5,379 nt of DNA from Spirochaetia bacterium (lineage in GTDB: Bacteria; Spirochaetota; Spirochaetia; JABMQR01): assembly GCA_016784705.1 (NCBI GenBank), contig JADHUD010000186.1, positions 1 to 5,379 on the forward strand. Direction: 5' to 3'. The notes under the pieces are model-generated. The model saw only the letters and a program-made list of their open reading frames with translations. It was not told the DNA's origin and made no database searches. Positions within the stretch are counted from its first letter, which is position 1. The number at the start of each line of letters is the position of its first letter. This document shows positions 5,243-5,379 of this stretch, in pieces. The translations under genes and the position numbers were made by a program.

Positions 5243-5379
5243 TGAACGGTTTACCGTTCAGCTTGGGAGTTTTGCTTATGCAAAACTCCATGCGTAGGGT
5301 TCTGAACGGTTTACCGTTCAGCTTGGGAGTTTTGCTTATGCAAAACTCCATGCGTAGGGTTCTGAACGGTTTACCGTTC
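5243..5379. repeat. 60-bp tandem repeat with two palindromes per unit, running off the window
   Basis: Two identical 60-base units (5243-5302 and 5303-5362) are followed by the first 17 bases of a third (5363-5379), cut by the window end. Each unit begins with a palindrome, TGAACGGT facing ACCGTTCA, extended by a flanking GC pair in the first copy (5241-5262). A second palindrome follows, GGAGTTTTGC facing GCAAAACTCC around TTAT (5266-5289 in copy 1). A linker with TGCGTAGGGTTC closes the unit. No start codon with a ribosome binding site and no coding frame is apparent. Perfect identity indicates recent duplication or active homogenisation. The total copy number is unknown. Confidence 0.85.

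Noticed and set aside
5243..5379. CRISPR array
   Set aside because: The period is 60 bases but the whole unit is identical, including what would be spacers; real spacers differ.

Overview
The window is an accessory, mobile-DNA-rich stretch of a bacterial chromosome or plasmid. The phage fragments are of the lambda-type head module (GpA-family terminase, gpW, lambda-type portal), which points to a Gram-negative host. The sequence does not fix a genus; a spirochaete is one possibility, but that is only an impression from the hairpin-dense intergenic repeats. Gene starts use strong GGAGG-type ribosome binding sites.

Left edge (1-568): the end of an unrecognised rightward gene (2-121) faces the end of an unrecognised leftward reading frame (149-346). 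Two short rightward remnants follow, one ending like an excisionase/HTH protein and one a 32-residue ORF behind a good ribosome binding site. Both look like phage early-region debris.

Prophage remnant with cargo (about 354-3898): on the minus strand lie, in phage order, the last 45 codons of a terminase large subunit (3898-3761), a gpW head-tail joining gene with one amber codon (1206-961) and a portal gene with an in-frame ochre codon, an apparent internal deletion and a missing C-terminus (980-549). Between terminase and gpW, where lambdoid phages normally have almost no space, sits an intact, co-oriented, AT-rich three-gene operon (3669-1287). It encodes a TIGR04255-like protein, an HTH protein overlapping it by 10 bases, and a protein with the motifs WKQG, YTQDCD and RPAFPDAF. 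A likely promoter overlapped by three TTACAC repeats precedes it. This cassette is the best candidate here for an undescribed system, plausibly a phage-borne defence or exclusion module whose HTH member regulates it. The function is inferred; no activity can be read from the sequence.

Right part (3899-5175): abutting the terminase stump is a rightward, 5'-truncated, twice-frameshifted fragment (about 424 codons) resembling the C-terminal part of anti-phage-associated DUF499 ATPases. The right edge (5169-5379) holds perfect hairpins and a 60-bp tandem repeat, identical in two full copies and running off the window; each unit carries two palindromes.

Overall, a phage entered or recombined in a defence-gene neighbourhood, then collapsed by deletion and point mutation. 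The three-gene cargo operon stayed open while everything around it decayed.
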